64,000 nucleotides of DNA from Flavobacterium frigoris PS1 (GTDB lineage Bacteria; Bacteroidota; Bacteroidia; Flavobacteriales; Flavobacteriaceae), in assembly GCF_000252125.1 (NCBI RefSeq), contig NZ_AHKF01000018.1:310001-374000 (forward strand), written 5' to 3'. Within the stretch, counting starts at the first letter, position 1, and each line of letters starts with the position of its first letter. Below are positions 56,255 to 64,000 of this stretch, piece after piece. The notes under the pieces are model-generated. The model saw only the letters and a list, made by a program, of their open reading frames with translations. It had not been told where the DNA came from and did not search any database. The translations under genes were made by a program, and so were the position numbers.

Positions 56255-56788
56255 CTAGTTATTTAGAAGCTCGTAAATAACGTTAGAATCATTATCCTGA
56301 TCTTTTCGGTTTTGTATAAAATGCAAACCACATTTTTCTAATAGTTTTCTAGAATTTTCGTTTTTATGATGGGTGAATGCTTCTATCTTATTCAGCTTTA
56401 ATTTATTAAAACCAAAATCGATAACACATTTTAATACTTCCGTCATGATTCCTTTATTTTGAAATTCAGGATTTAAACCATAACCCACTTCAGCAATTGT
56501 ATTATTCTCCGAGAAACTCCACAAACAAATGGTGCCAATAATATGGGGTTGGTTATTATATGCGATTCCCCAAGTCACCGATTTATTGTTTTGGAAGTCT
56601 TCATTTATAGCTGCAATAAATTGTAAGGCTTGTTCAAGCGTTTTTGTTTTTCTATTTTCGGGTCTTTCGATGAACTGATTAATAGTTTCATCAGATCGTA
56701 AGTATAAGATAACTGGAGCATCTGATGCTTCTATTTTTCGCAAAAGGAGACGCTCTGTTTTTATTTCTGGAAAAGGTAAAAAGTTCAT
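56255..56788 (-). CDS. GNAT family N-acetyltransferase (RimJ/RimL-like)
   Basis: Acetyltransferase of 177 residues: FPEIKTERLLLRKIEASDAPVILYLRS at the N-terminus, ITWGIAYNNQPHIIGTICLW-type strands, and the acetyl-CoA site VGYGLNPEFQNKGIMTEVL. It resembles the enzyme at 35.1 kb and may be a paralogue. The substrate is unknown. It lies 61 nt downstream of the AlkD-like gene on the same strand. Confidence 0.9.
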   Translation of the reverse strand: MNFLPFPEIKTERLLLRKIEASDAPVILYLRSDETINQFIERPENRKTKTLEQALQFIAAINEDFQNNKSVTWGIAYNNQPHIIGTICLWSFSENNTIAEVGYGLNPEFQNKGIMTEVLKCVIDFGFNKLKLNKIEAFTHHKNENSRKLLEKCGLHFIQNRKDQDNDSNVIYELLNN

Positions 56789-56849
56789 CTTGGTTTAGTT
56801 TTGGTGGTAGCGTATATAATTAATATTTAGTTGCGAGGTAGATGAGTTT

Positions 56850-57932
56850 TTAGTCTGTAAGCTGAAATTCAGCGCTATTTTTTTCTTCTCCATTTACGAT
56901 AATTGAAAGTTTCTGTGTTCCGGCATAAAATTTTCGAGTCGTAATTAGTTTAAAACTTTGCTTTCTTTTAATATCAGAAGATTGATTTGCTTTAAAAATA
57001 CGTTCACTTATTTTAAATACTTTCTTTGAAAGTTGGCCGTTTTGTCGAAGATAATAAACCGCATATTCAAGTCGTACCGTTTGTTGTTCTTCATTGTTAT
57101 TTTGGACGGAAAACGAAAACTCTAAATAGTTTCCAATTGCTACTTTTAGAGTAGCTATTTCAAAATTGGCGATTTCTATATTTGAACTGTCAAGTCCAAA
57201 GTGTTTTAAAATTTCAGTGTTTCCTTGCTTTAACAATGTTCTACAACCGTGTTTTATAATGGCATCTGTTTCTTTGCTGTGTCCTTTCCAGTTGGCGGCA
57301 ATTTCAATAACGATTTTTGGATTGTCTTTGGCAATGTCGTTAAGATTGTTTGCTACGCTTCTTCTAACATATTCTGATGTATCTCCTTTAAGATTGGTCA
57401 ATAACGGTAGAATAGGGCTAGGATTTTTTTTAAGCTCAGGGATGGCCATTGCCCATGGCAAGCGGGGTCTGCAACCTTCAGAAGCTAGTCTTCTTATGTG
57501 AGGATTGGGAGAATTTGCCCATACTTTCATCACTTTGATGGTTTTATCAAAATCGTGTTTCAAAAATTCACGAATGGCAAATTCAGAGGAACCAAATTGT
57601 GTGTAATAGGCCAATGCTTCCATAGAAGTTTCAAAATCATGAATACCAAATTGCCCAACATAATCAGGAAAAACAAGTGCAGTATAACCAGTTGCACTGT
57701 TTGGGATTACGCTGTTTAATATTTGTATCGCTTCTTTAAAATCTATCGGAAGGTGATTTTTAAGTGTTAGGGAAGTAAAACGCAATCGTTCATTTAACGA
57801 CCTGCTTTCTAAGCCAGCGGTTACTTCATCAATGAATTTGGTACTGTTAAAATTTACATCTGCTGTATTAAATGCTGTTGCTAAACGCTCATAGAATTTT
57901 TTATTAAACATCTCTTTCAATTCTGCTGCCAT
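56850..57932 (-). CDS. DNA alkylation repair (AlkD-like) HEAT-repeat protein
   Basis: Protein of 360 residues built mostly of HEAT-like helical pairs, as in AlkC/AlkD DNA glycosylases: KFYERLATAFN at the N-terminus, FEMSMEALAYYTQF-type repeats, WANSPNPHIRRLASEGCRPRLPWA and EYVRRSVANNLNDIAKDNP. The C-terminal 90 residues form beta strands (LEYAVYYLRQNGQLSKKVFK), as found in AlkC-type proteins with an Ig-like tail. Removes alkylated bases by family analogy. Identity of the excised lesion is unknown. Confidence 0.88.
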   Translation of the reverse strand: MAAELKEMFNKKFYERLATAFNTADVNFNSTKFIDEVTAGLESRSLNERLRFTSLTLKNHLPIDFKEAIQILNSVIPNSATGYTALVFPDYVGQFGIHDFETSMEALAYYTQFGSSEFAIREFLKHDFDKTIKVMKVWANSPNPHIRRLASEGCRPRLPWAMAIPELKKNPSPILPLLTNLKGDTSEYVRRSVANNLNDIAKDNPKIVIEIAANWKGHSKETDAIIKHGCRTLLKQGNTEILKHFGLDSSNIEIANFEIATLKVAIGNYLEFSFSVQNNNEEQQTVRLEYAVYYLRQNGQLSKKVFKISERIFKANQSSDIKRKQSFKLITTRKFYAGTQKLSIIVNGEEKNSAEFQLTD

Positions 57933-57990
57933 ATTTTATTTTTAATCATTAAAAATTCTAGCAACAAAGGTAGCCTTTTCTTTATTTTAA

Positions 57991-58152
57991 GGTCTATTCT
58001 GTTTTGTTAGGAAAATAATTAAACGGTTATTTTTAAAGATTGATCCGTCACTGATTTTGGAAAAAAAACTGATTCCGGTTATTTCAGTTTTGGGTCATTG
58101 GGGAGATGATAATGAGGAGCGTTTGCGTTCCTTAATGGTGAAAAAAGGTTGA
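57991..58152 (+). pseudogene. Possible C-terminal gene remnant
   Basis: A plus-strand frame open from 57991 to the TGA at 58150-58152 ends with LIPVISVLGHWGDDNEER and LRSLMVKKG. The composition is protein-like, but there is no start codon or upstream continuation in frame. I do not recognise a family. It may be the leftover end of a gene displaced by the adjacent islet, or chance. Confidence 0.25.
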
Positions 58153-58207
58153 ATTTCGTGCGAAACGTAAACGTGAACTTACCACAAAATTCGCAATTGC
58201 ATGAAAC

Positions 58208-58220
58208 GGCTGTTATAGCC
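58208..58220. other. Islet boundary motif
   Basis: GGCTGTTATAGCC, a 4-bp hairpin (GGCT/AGCC); the minus strand reads GGCTATAACAGCC. It lies 6 nt after the end of the DUF2971 pseudogene and echoes GCTAACAGCC at 59343-59352. Confidence 0.45.
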
Positions 58221-58225
58221 AGTTT

Positions 58226-59204
58226 TTAAAAAGGTTTTTTAACGTTTAATTCTTCCAAAAACACACCGCTTCCCGCTATATTTTCCATTGTCATTTTTTC
58301 TATTTTTAACTCGTATGAATCAGGTTGAATTTTGGCAATCATTAATTCCTCAACCTTTTAACCCAGACAAGCTAAAAGCTTAAAAATTGAATATCTGTCT
58401 TTCGGTGTAGTTTTACAACCGAATATTATTTGCTTTATACACTTATTGTTAATTTTTAGCAATCCTTGAGCATTATTGACTAATCTAATTTCTTTTTCAT
58501 AAGCCCATTTTTCGCATTTTATTTTAAAAATTGTGAATATTAATCCTTTCAATTCTTCATAATTATAATTGAATAAGTCCAAAAGTAAATCAGTATACTT
58601 GACTTCGACAATTTCTAATTTTTCGTCTTTTGCTAAACAAATATTTTGTTCTTGTTTTTAATTGTAAAAGTCAAATTTCAAGCAAACTCCAGAATGATTA
58701 TTTCCGTAATGGCCCCACATTACTGGGCAGGTTTCTGTCATAGAACCGCATGCAACTCCATATTTGTTTATATCAATGTAAAGAAATGTATAATCAGCAT
58801 ACATTTTGCTCTGAAGTTCAATGCTGTTGATTTTCTATGCTTCTTTGAAATATTCTAAGTTATTATAAAAGGTATAAATTTCTATTAATTTATATTCATA
58901 ATTTCCAATTTCACTATAGTAACTTTCATCAAATTTATTTAGAACTTTCAAAATCTAACTTCTTCTTTTCAAAGTGTTTTAAACCTGTGATTACGTCTAT
59001 TTTTTCATTGATATGAGTTTGAATAAACAAATAGAAATTCTCCAGTTTTCTATATCAGAACATAATTTATATCTTGGTAAAGAATCAAAAAGGGTCATTA
59101 AAATTTCTCGGATTTGAAAAGAATAATTCATTATTAATTATTGAATTGAATAAATTCTGGTTTATTGTGAAATATTTATAAAAGGATTTTCTGGAGTTAT
59201 TCAT
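58226..59204 (-). pseudogene. Inactivated DUF2971 family gene
   Basis: Reading the minus strand across frames from ATG 59204 gives a complete DUF2971-like protein of about 325 codons. In order: FYKYFTINQNLFNSI and LFFSNPRNFNDPF (the family's NDPF motif), then DSLPRYKLCSDIENW, KVLNKFDESYYSEIG, PVMWGHYGNNHSGVCLKFD, CEKWAYEKEIRLV, IIFGCKTTPKDR and IAKIQPDSYELKIEKM. Four frameshifts (near 59091, 59040, 58957, 58873) and three in-frame stops (58835-58837, 58658-58660, 58358-58360) interrupt it. Neighbouring genes are intact, so this is decay, not poor sequence. The 38-residue tail (58226-58342) reads in frame after the last stop. Confidence 0.85.
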
Positions 59205-59220
59205 TCGTGTCTTAAAATTG

Positions 59221-59352
59221 GCTTTAACGTCCCGCCACTACAGCGGGTTTGGGATTAAATTAAGCCCTTTTTTCGGATTTGCCAAATCTTCCAAATACAA
59301 AATCATTTTTCCATTAACTCTAATACCCAAATCCGTTGTAGTGGCTGTTAGC
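59221..59352. repeat. 132-bp attC-like or MITE-like hairpin element
   Basis: The arms at 59234-59263 and 59314-59345 are inverted repeats (minus strand GCCACTACAACGGATTTGGG against GCCACTACAGCGGGTTTGGG), matching about 26 of 32 positions. The 50-nt loop contains a smaller hairpin, GATTTGCCAAATC. Outside the arms lie GCTAAC on one side and GTTAAAGC on the other (minus strand), echoing the paired core sites of integron attC, though they do not meet the RYYYAAC/GTTRRRY consensus exactly. It separates the DUF2971 pseudogene from the small membrane protein gene. Confidence 0.65.
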
Positions 59353-59363
59353 GGTTCGGTTGT

Positions 59364-59675
59364 TTATGTAGAAACCATTTGATAAAACTCTTTTACCAAG
59401 TTTTTCTGTATTGCGGATGATTGAGGCCAACTCCAAATCATAAGATGAAATAATATTAAGTGAACTATTATCAAATTGATTACTACTTTTTTTAGCGGTT
59501 TTTTGTTTTTTGTCAGCCATAATGTAATAAACAAAAATATAATAATCCAAAAAGGAATATAGACAATTCGACTTAAACCAGTTTGTGGAAATAAGTTTAC
59601 TAGTAATGTCAATTCTAAAATACATACTAATATTGATAAGATGATTAAAAGTATTCTTTGGTTGAATTTTATCAT
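59364..59675 (-). CDS. Small hypothetical membrane protein
   Basis: Protein of 103 residues with three hydrophobic helices (about 7-30, 34-54 and 63-83), separated by charged loops (LTKNKKPLKK). I recognise no family. It lies between the 132-bp hairpin (12 nt after its stop) and an accGCTAAC boundary motif at 59930-59938, so it looks like the contents of one cassette. An overlapping frame to 59694 is a shadow. Confidence 0.6.
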   Translation of the reverse strand: MIKFNQRILLIILSILVCILELTLLVNLFPQTGLSRIVYIPFWIIIFLFITLWLTKNKKPLKKVVINLIIVHLILFHLMIWSWPQSSAIQKNLVKEFYQMVST

Positions 59676-59694
59676 TTATTTTCTTTTTCAGCAA

Positions 59695-60037
59695 GTTTTC
59701 CTATTTCCAAGTTTCAATTTTCCATTTTCAAATTCATAAACTTTGTCAAACTTCTGCTTTTCAAGTTTCAATTCTCAACTTCCAATATTTATATTTCAGA
59801 TTAATACTGTAAAGTTTTAAAAATCTGAATTTCAAGTTTATATTTTTCACGATTACATTTTCGGTTTCCCTGCGTTAAACAAAATCAATCTCTTTCGAAG
59901 TTTTTTCTGCGTAGGTTCGGTTTCAACTGACCGCTAACTTGTATATATAATCAAATATATACAACTTTTTTCGGTTTAGGGATTGTAATCCTTTTCTTTA
60001 GTAATTAATTTGTACTTTGTGCTTCACTCCAATCCAT
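59695..60037. other. Gene-free stretch with boundary motif and AT hairpin
   Basis: No credible ORF is present. It contains CTGACCGCTAAC ending at 59938, the inverse of GTTAGCGGT at 59347-59355. Next to it is a 9-bp perfect hairpin, TTGTATATA (59939-59947) with TATATACAA (59956-59964). This probably marks the outer edge of the accessory islet. Confidence 0.5.
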
Positions 60038-60073
60038 AAAAAAACCCGAGTTGCAAAAGTAGCTCGGGTTTTG
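60038..60073 (-). terminator. Terminator of the RND efflux operon
   Basis: Stem AAAACCCGAG / CTCGGGTTTT with an additional A/T run (T run on the minus strand), 12-nt loop. It lies 22 nt after the DUF2892 gene stop. Confidence 0.88.
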
Positions 60074-60094
60074 AATTTTATATAAAAATTGGAA

Positions 60095-60280
60095 TTAGTC
60101 TTTCAACCCTATTTTAGTTAAAATAGTCTCTAATAAACACCATTTGGTAAATCCTGATTGAATCAAATTGACTCCTATAAAAGCAGTAAACCACAACCAA
60201 TTTTGATTTACATATATTGCCAATAGCAAACTAATTAAAATAAATGAGCCTACTACAATTCTAAAGACTTTATTTTTCAT
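60095..60280 (-). CDS. DUF2892 family small membrane protein
   Basis: Protein of 61 residues with two hydrophobic helices and the DUF2892 pattern NQNWLWFTAFIGVNLIQSGFTKWCLLETILTKIGLK, with the conserved C-terminal cysteine region. The family often accompanies rhodanese or heavy-metal and efflux genes. It is the last gene of the efflux operon here, 15 nt after the PII-like gene. Function unknown. Confidence 0.88.
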   Translation of the reverse strand: MKNKVFRIVVGSFILISLLLAIYVNQNWLWFTAFIGVNLIQSGFTKWCLLETILTKIGLKD

Positions 60281-60295
60281 TTTGTATGATTTTTA

Positions 60296-60601
60296 TTAAT
60301 TGTATTTTTCTATGTTTAATACTGCAATATGAATATTTGATAAGCTTTCTTGTTTAGCATTAAATTCATTTACTAATGCAAAGAATGGGTCGACATTTTC
60401 TGTTTTTACAAAAGCGTAATATAAAATAGATTCATTTAAACTCATGTCAGTTGCAAACCAATTACTTTCTATAGCTTCTTCAGAAAGGTCTTTAAATCCA
60501 GTTACCTCCTTATAGGTAAATGTTTTTACATCTGCCTGTTTTAGCATTTTTTTGATGTCTTGGTCAAATGCCGCGATGGCTGTTATGATAAGTAGTTTCA
60601 T
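60296..60601 (-). CDS. Small PII-like protein
   Basis: Protein of 101 residues starting KLLIITAIAAFDQDIKKMLKQADVKTFTYKEVTGFKD, with a ferredoxin-like beta-alpha-beta layout and a central strand (NESILYYAFVKTENVDPFFALVNEF). This resembles PII-superfamily proteins that accompany metal or efflux transporters (for example DUF3240-type). I see no T-loop signature, so the assignment is by overall pattern only. It lies 73 nt downstream of the RND permease gene and 15 nt upstream of the DUF2892 gene. Confidence 0.6.
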   Translation of the reverse strand: MKLLIITAIAAFDQDIKKMLKQADVKTFTYKEVTGFKDLSEEAIESNWFATDMSLNESILYYAFVKTENVDPFFALVNEFNAKQESLSNIHIAVLNIEKYN

Positions 60602-60623
60602 TTGTTTTTTTGTTTAAGGTTTG

Positions 60624-60664
60624 AAGTTTAAGGTTTTAGTGCTGTAACTTTAAACCTTAAACTT
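60624..60664. repeat. Inverted repeat between the permease and PII-like genes
   Basis: 13-bp exact arms, AAGTTTAAGGTTT (60624-60636) and AAACCTTAAACTT (60652-60664), 15-nt loop. There is no T run beyond the stem on the minus strand except a mixed one. It could stabilise the upstream mRNA end or attenuate expression of the two small genes. Confidence 0.65.
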
Positions 60665-60674
60665 TGAATAATTT

Positions 60675-63600
60675 TTATTTTTCCCATTTTTTTCTCTCCG
60701 TCACATAATAAATCAACGGCACTACAATCAATGTTAGAATAGTAGAAACGATGGCTCCAAATACTAATGAAATCGCCAATCCTTGAAATAGTGGATCAAA
60801 TAAGATAATGGAAGCTCCAATAACTACCGCTCCAGTTGTCAATAGGATAGGAGAGGTTCTCACAGCTCCAGCCTCAATAATCGCTTGTTTTAACTGCACC
60901 CCGTCATTCAATCGTATTTCGATAAAATCAATTAGTAAAACCGAGTTTCTAACCATAACTCCTGCCAAGGCAATCATACCAATGAAAGAAGTTGCTGTGA
61001 AATAAGCACCTAACAACCAGTGTCCAAACACAATCCCGATTAACGAAAGAGGAATTGCTAACATCATCACCATTGGTGTTTTAAAGTTCTGGAACCACCC
61101 CACAATCAACATGTAAATGATCACGATAGCTACTAGAAAGGCAACACCTAAGTCACGGAATACTTCTAATGTAATTTGCCATTCCCCGTCCCATTTTACA
61201 GTAAAATCACTTTCATCCGTTGGTTGGTCCATGTATAATTCATTGACTTTGTATCCTTTTGGGATTTTCATTTTGTCTAATTTCTCCGTCATTCCCAGAA
61301 TGGCATATACAGGACTTTCTAATGCTCCAGCCATATCAGCGGTAACATAAACCACACGTTTTTGATCTTTTCTATAAATGGTTTTTTGTAACGTATCTGT
61401 TTTTACTTTTACTAAATCACTTATCGGAATCATATTCCCTTGGCTTCCTTTTATTTTTAGATTCTGAATGTCTTGCAAGCTGGTTTTGTCTTTATCGTCA
61501 AGCGAAAGAACAATACCTACATTGTCATTAGAATTCTCAGCATACAAATTAGAAATAGGATATTCTTTCAATAAATAAGTCAAATTCCCGACTATTTGTT
61601 GTGGTGCAATCCCGTTCAGCATTGCTTTTTCTTTATCAACTTCTAGTTTGTATTCTGTTTGATTGTCCTCTACAGTCCAGTCGATATCTACAATACCATC
61701 CGTTTTATGAAGAATATCTTTTACTTGTTGCGCTACTTTAATTTGGTCTTTGTAATTTGGACCGTAAACCTCAGCAACCAGTGTAGATAATACAGGAGGT
61801 CCTGGCGGGACTTCGATAATCTTAACATTCGCACCATATTTTTTAGCGATTTTCTGAATTTGCGGACGTACATTTTTAGCAATGTCGTGACTTTGTAATT
61901 TTCGATCTTCTTTGTGTAATAAATTCACTTGAATATCAGCCATATTACTTCCACCACGCAAATCATAATGACGAACTAATCCGTTAAAAGTGATTGGTGC
62001 CGATGTTCCAATGTAGTTTTGATAATCAACAACCTCTGGAATTGTGGTTAAATACTGTGCAATTTCTTTAGTAACGGCTGATGTTCTTTCCAGAGTGGCT
62101 CCTTCAGGCATATCAATCACTACTTGAAATTCATTTTTATTATCAAAAGGCAACATTTTTACTAATACGGATTTGGTAAAAAACATACCAACAGAACCAA
62201 ACAATAATAAAACAGTCACTCCCACAAGTACTCTTCGCTTCATGCTGCTTTCCAGTAAAGGACGCTCTAGCTTGCTGTACATTCTATAGATGAAACTAGT
62301 TTCTAGTCCTTCATGCTCTTTATGTTCTTGCGTATCTTTTTCTTGTAATAAATGATATCCTAAATAAGGCGTAACAGTCAATGCAACAAACAGTGATAGT
62401 ATCATGGCAATCGAAGCACCAATAGGCATCGGACTCATGTAAGGTCCCATCATTCCAGATACAAACGCCATGGGTAATATAGCGGCAATAACCGTAAATG
62501 TTGCTAAAATCGTTGGATTTCCTACTTCATTTATAGCGTAAATAGCAGCTTGTTTAAATGGTAGTCGCTTCATCTTGAAATGCCTGTGCATATTCTCTGC
62601 GATAATAATACTATCATCGACGACAATTCCCACTACGAATACCAAAGCGAAAAGTGTGATTCGGTTCAATGTATAATCCAGCATATAATAACTGAATAAT
62701 GTCAATGCAAAAGTCAAAGGAACTGAGAAGAAAACAACTAGTCCACCTCTCCAACCCATGGCAAGCATCACTAAGAACGTTACCGCCAAAATAGCAATAC
62801 CCAAGTGAAGTAATAATTCACCCACTTTATCTGATGCCGTTTCACCGTAATTACGGGTTACTTCAACATGTACATCATTAGGAATCATTGTAGTTTTTAA
62901 ATGGTCTACTTTGTCAATGATTTTTTCTGATATTTTCATCGCATCTGCACCTTTTACCTTCCCTACAGATATGGTTACGGCAGGATATTCAGACTTTGCG
63001 TCTTTGTATTTTTCGTTTGATTTACTGTACCCAAAGGACACATAACTTTTTGCGGTAGACGGGCCATCTTGAACCGTTGCCACTTGTTTTAAGTACACAG
63101 GCATGTTTTTATTCACACCTACAACCAGATTTTCTACATCGTCTGCTGAGGTTAAGAACTTCCCTGTCGTAATCAAATATTCCTCATCGTTATTGACAAA
63201 ACTCCCGGATTGAGAACTGCTGTTATTCGCTTGAATCATTTGCATAATACCCATAGGGTCGATGCCATTTTCTGCCATTTTATCTTTGTCCAAAATCACT
63301 TTTAAAACTCGGCTTCTTCCACCAATTTCTTTGGTAATCGCAACATCTTTTACTTTTTCTACTTCAGATGTTACTTCTTCAGCAATTTGGCGCAATTGAA
63401 AATCGTCCATTTTGTCGCTCCAAAGCGTGATTCCAAGCATGGGAACATCATCAATAGAACGTGTTTTTACCATTGGTTTGTACACTCCTTTTGGGAACAT
63501 ATCTTCGTGTTTTGCCAGTTCGTCGTATAACTTCACATACGAACGTTCTACATCCTGACCTACATAAAATTGAACGATAAGCATCGCCTGACCATTCATT

Positions 63601-63866
63601 GCCATTGTATGCACATGTTCCACCCCCTTGATATTTGAGATGATTTTCTCTAGCGGTTTTGCCACACGGCTTTCTACCTCAGTAGGGCTCGCTCCCGGAT
63701 AACCCACCATGACGTCAGCCATCGGAACATTAATTTGTGGCTCTTCTTCTCTTGGAATAAGAAAAGAACTGTACACACCAATGATCATCAAACCGATCAT
63801 CATCAAAATAGTTAGTTTTGAATTGATGAAAAAATTGGCAATTTTACCTGAAATTCCTTCTTGCAT
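60675..63866 (-). CDS. RND-family efflux transporter permease
   Basis: Inner-membrane proton-driven efflux pump of 1063 residues, with 12 transmembrane helices and two large periplasmic loops. The N-terminus is typical (KIANFFINSKLTILMMIGLM, then SSFLIPREEEPQINVPMADV and YPGASPTEVESRVAKPLEKIISNIKGVEHV). TM4 has the proton-relay aspartates in GIVVDDSIIIAENMHR. The protein most resembles hydrophobic/acriflavin-type (HAE) exporters rather than the CzcA metal group. Its membrane-fusion and outer-membrane partners should lie upstream, beyond the window edge. Substrate unknown. Confidence 0.93.
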   Translation of the reverse strand: MQEGISGKIANFFINSKLTILMMIGLMIIGVYSSFLIPREEEPQINVPMADVMVGYPGASPTEVESRVAKPLEKIISNIKGVEHVHTMAMNGQAMLIVQFYVGQDVERSYVKLYDELAKHEDMFPKGVYKPMVKTRSIDDVPMLGITLWSDKMDDFQLRQIAEEVTSEVEKVKDVAITKEIGGRSRVLKVILDKDKMAENGIDPMGIMQMIQANNSSSQSGSFVNNDEEYLITTGKFLTSADDVENLVVGVNKNMPVYLKQVATVQDGPSTAKSYVSFGYSKSNEKYKDAKSEYPAVTISVGKVKGADAMKISEKIIDKVDHLKTTMIPNDVHVEVTRNYGETASDKVGELLLHLGIAILAVTFLVMLAMGWRGGLVVFFSVPLTFALTLFSYYMLDYTLNRITLFALVFVVGIVVDDSIIIAENMHRHFKMKRLPFKQAAIYAINEVGNPTILATFTVIAAILPMAFVSGMMGPYMSPMPIGASIAMILSLFVALTVTPYLGYHLLQEKDTQEHKEHEGLETSFIYRMYSKLERPLLESSMKRRVLVGVTVLLLFGSVGMFFTKSVLVKMLPFDNKNEFQVVIDMPEGATLERTSAVTKEIAQYLTTIPEVVDYQNYIGTSAPITFNGLVRHYDLRGGSNMADIQVNLLHKEDRKLQSHDIAKNVRPQIQKIAKKYGANVKIIEVPPGPPVLSTLVAEVYGPNYKDQIKVAQQVKDILHKTDGIVDIDWTVEDNQTEYKLEVDKEKAMLNGIAPQQIVGNLTYLLKEYPISNLYAENSNDNVGIVLSLDDKDKTSLQDIQNLKIKGSQGNMIPISDLVKVKTDTLQKTIYRKDQKRVVYVTADMAGALESPVYAILGMTEKLDKMKIPKGYKVNELYMDQPTDESDFTVKWDGEWQITLEVFRDLGVAFLVAIVIIYMLIVGWFQNFKTPMVMMLAIPLSLIGIVFGHWLLGAYFTATSFIGMIALAGVMVRNSVLLIDFIEIRLNDGVQLKQAIIEAGAVRTSPILLTTGAVVIGASIILFDPLFQGLAISLVFGAIVSTILTLIVVPLIYYVTERKKWEK

Positions 63867-64000
63867 AATTTTTTATTTATTTGGGCGTGACCACAAGGGT
63901 CGGGCTATTCGTTTCAATCTTTATGTTTTTAAAGAAAAAACATAAAGGATTTTCACATCTATCCCTCACGCAGAATTAAGGACTATTTTTTTATTCATTT

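Noticed and set aside
58358..58582. A separate 74-residue gene
   Set aside because: It is an in-frame segment of the DUF2971 pseudogene that reads on past the stop codons at both ends.
59221..59352. A genuine integron attC site
   Set aside because: The outer motifs do not fit RYYYAAC/GTTRRRY exactly and no integrase is in the window; kept only as attC-like.
59320..59694. Overlapping 124-residue reading frame on the minus strand
   Set aside because: Its composition is irregular and it runs through the attC-like element; the 103-residue hydrophobic frame at 59364-59675 is the plausible gene.

Overview
The window looks like a chromosomal segment of a Flavobacterium-type bacterium (Bacteroidota). 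It is AT-rich and densely packed. It shows TAnnTTTG-type -7 promoter elements, no consistent Shine-Dalgarno sites, and lineage-typical genes: an Oar-like TonB receptor, the bamD/omega/coaBC/DUF4835/recN block, DUF6495, DUF6913, DUF4494, FabV beside FabI, and a Bacteroidota trp leader. Most of it is ordinary core genome. I saw no rRNA or tRNA genes, CRISPR array, prophage or transposase.

Layout. 1-5.3 kb: a LytTR response regulator diverges from rpsF-rpsR-rplI, followed by a large TonB-dependent receptor. 5.4-11 kb: DUF6495 gene, ligA, a membrane protein, a 5'-nucleotidase split into two genes, and a DUF6913 gene. 11-17 kb: dapA, then bamD, RNA polymerase omega-like, coaBC, DUF4835 and recN. 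17-23 kb: tandem enoyl reductases fabV and fabI, a GT2 glycosyltransferase, coaE, and an RprX/RprY-like two-component pair. 23-31 kb: a minus-strand run with acyl-ACP thioesterase, miaA, a voltage-gated-type channel, an exonuclease/GIY-YIG fusion, a YggS protein, hbd and a Gfo/Idh/MocA oxidoreductase. 31-46 kb: pcm, an HTH-Fic protein with a decayed catalytic motif, smpB, outer-membrane proteins, an M1 peptidase, the agmatine-to-putrescine pair, GNAT enzymes and small unknowns.

46.4-54.1 kb: a complete tryptophan operon on the minus strand, in the order trpE-G-D-C-F-B-A. A leader peptide with three consecutive Trp codons and an attenuator precede it. This leader is too short for ordinary ORF calling. 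The operon also holds a truncated four-helix-bundle ORF between inverted repeats (trpD/trpC), a similar repeat pair without an ORF (trpE/trpG), and a three-hairpin repeat plus a gamma-glutamylcyclotransferase-like gene (trpB/trpA).

54-58 kb: a MarR regulator/nitroreductase/YceI cluster with two operator-like palindromes on its promoter, a GNAT protein and an AlkD-like protein. 58-60 kb: a small accessory islet. It has a full-length but inactivated DUF2971 gene (four frameshifts and three in-frame stops by my reading), a 132-bp attC- or MITE-like hairpin, and a small membrane protein, bounded by related GCTAAC/GTTAGC motifs. 60-64 kb: the end of an RND efflux operon with two small partners, one of them possibly PII-like.

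Most notable: the trp leader and the insertions inside the trp operon, the cassette-like islet, the dual MarR operators, and the Fic protein lacking its catalytic histidine. All family names are from recognition by eye; no searches were run.
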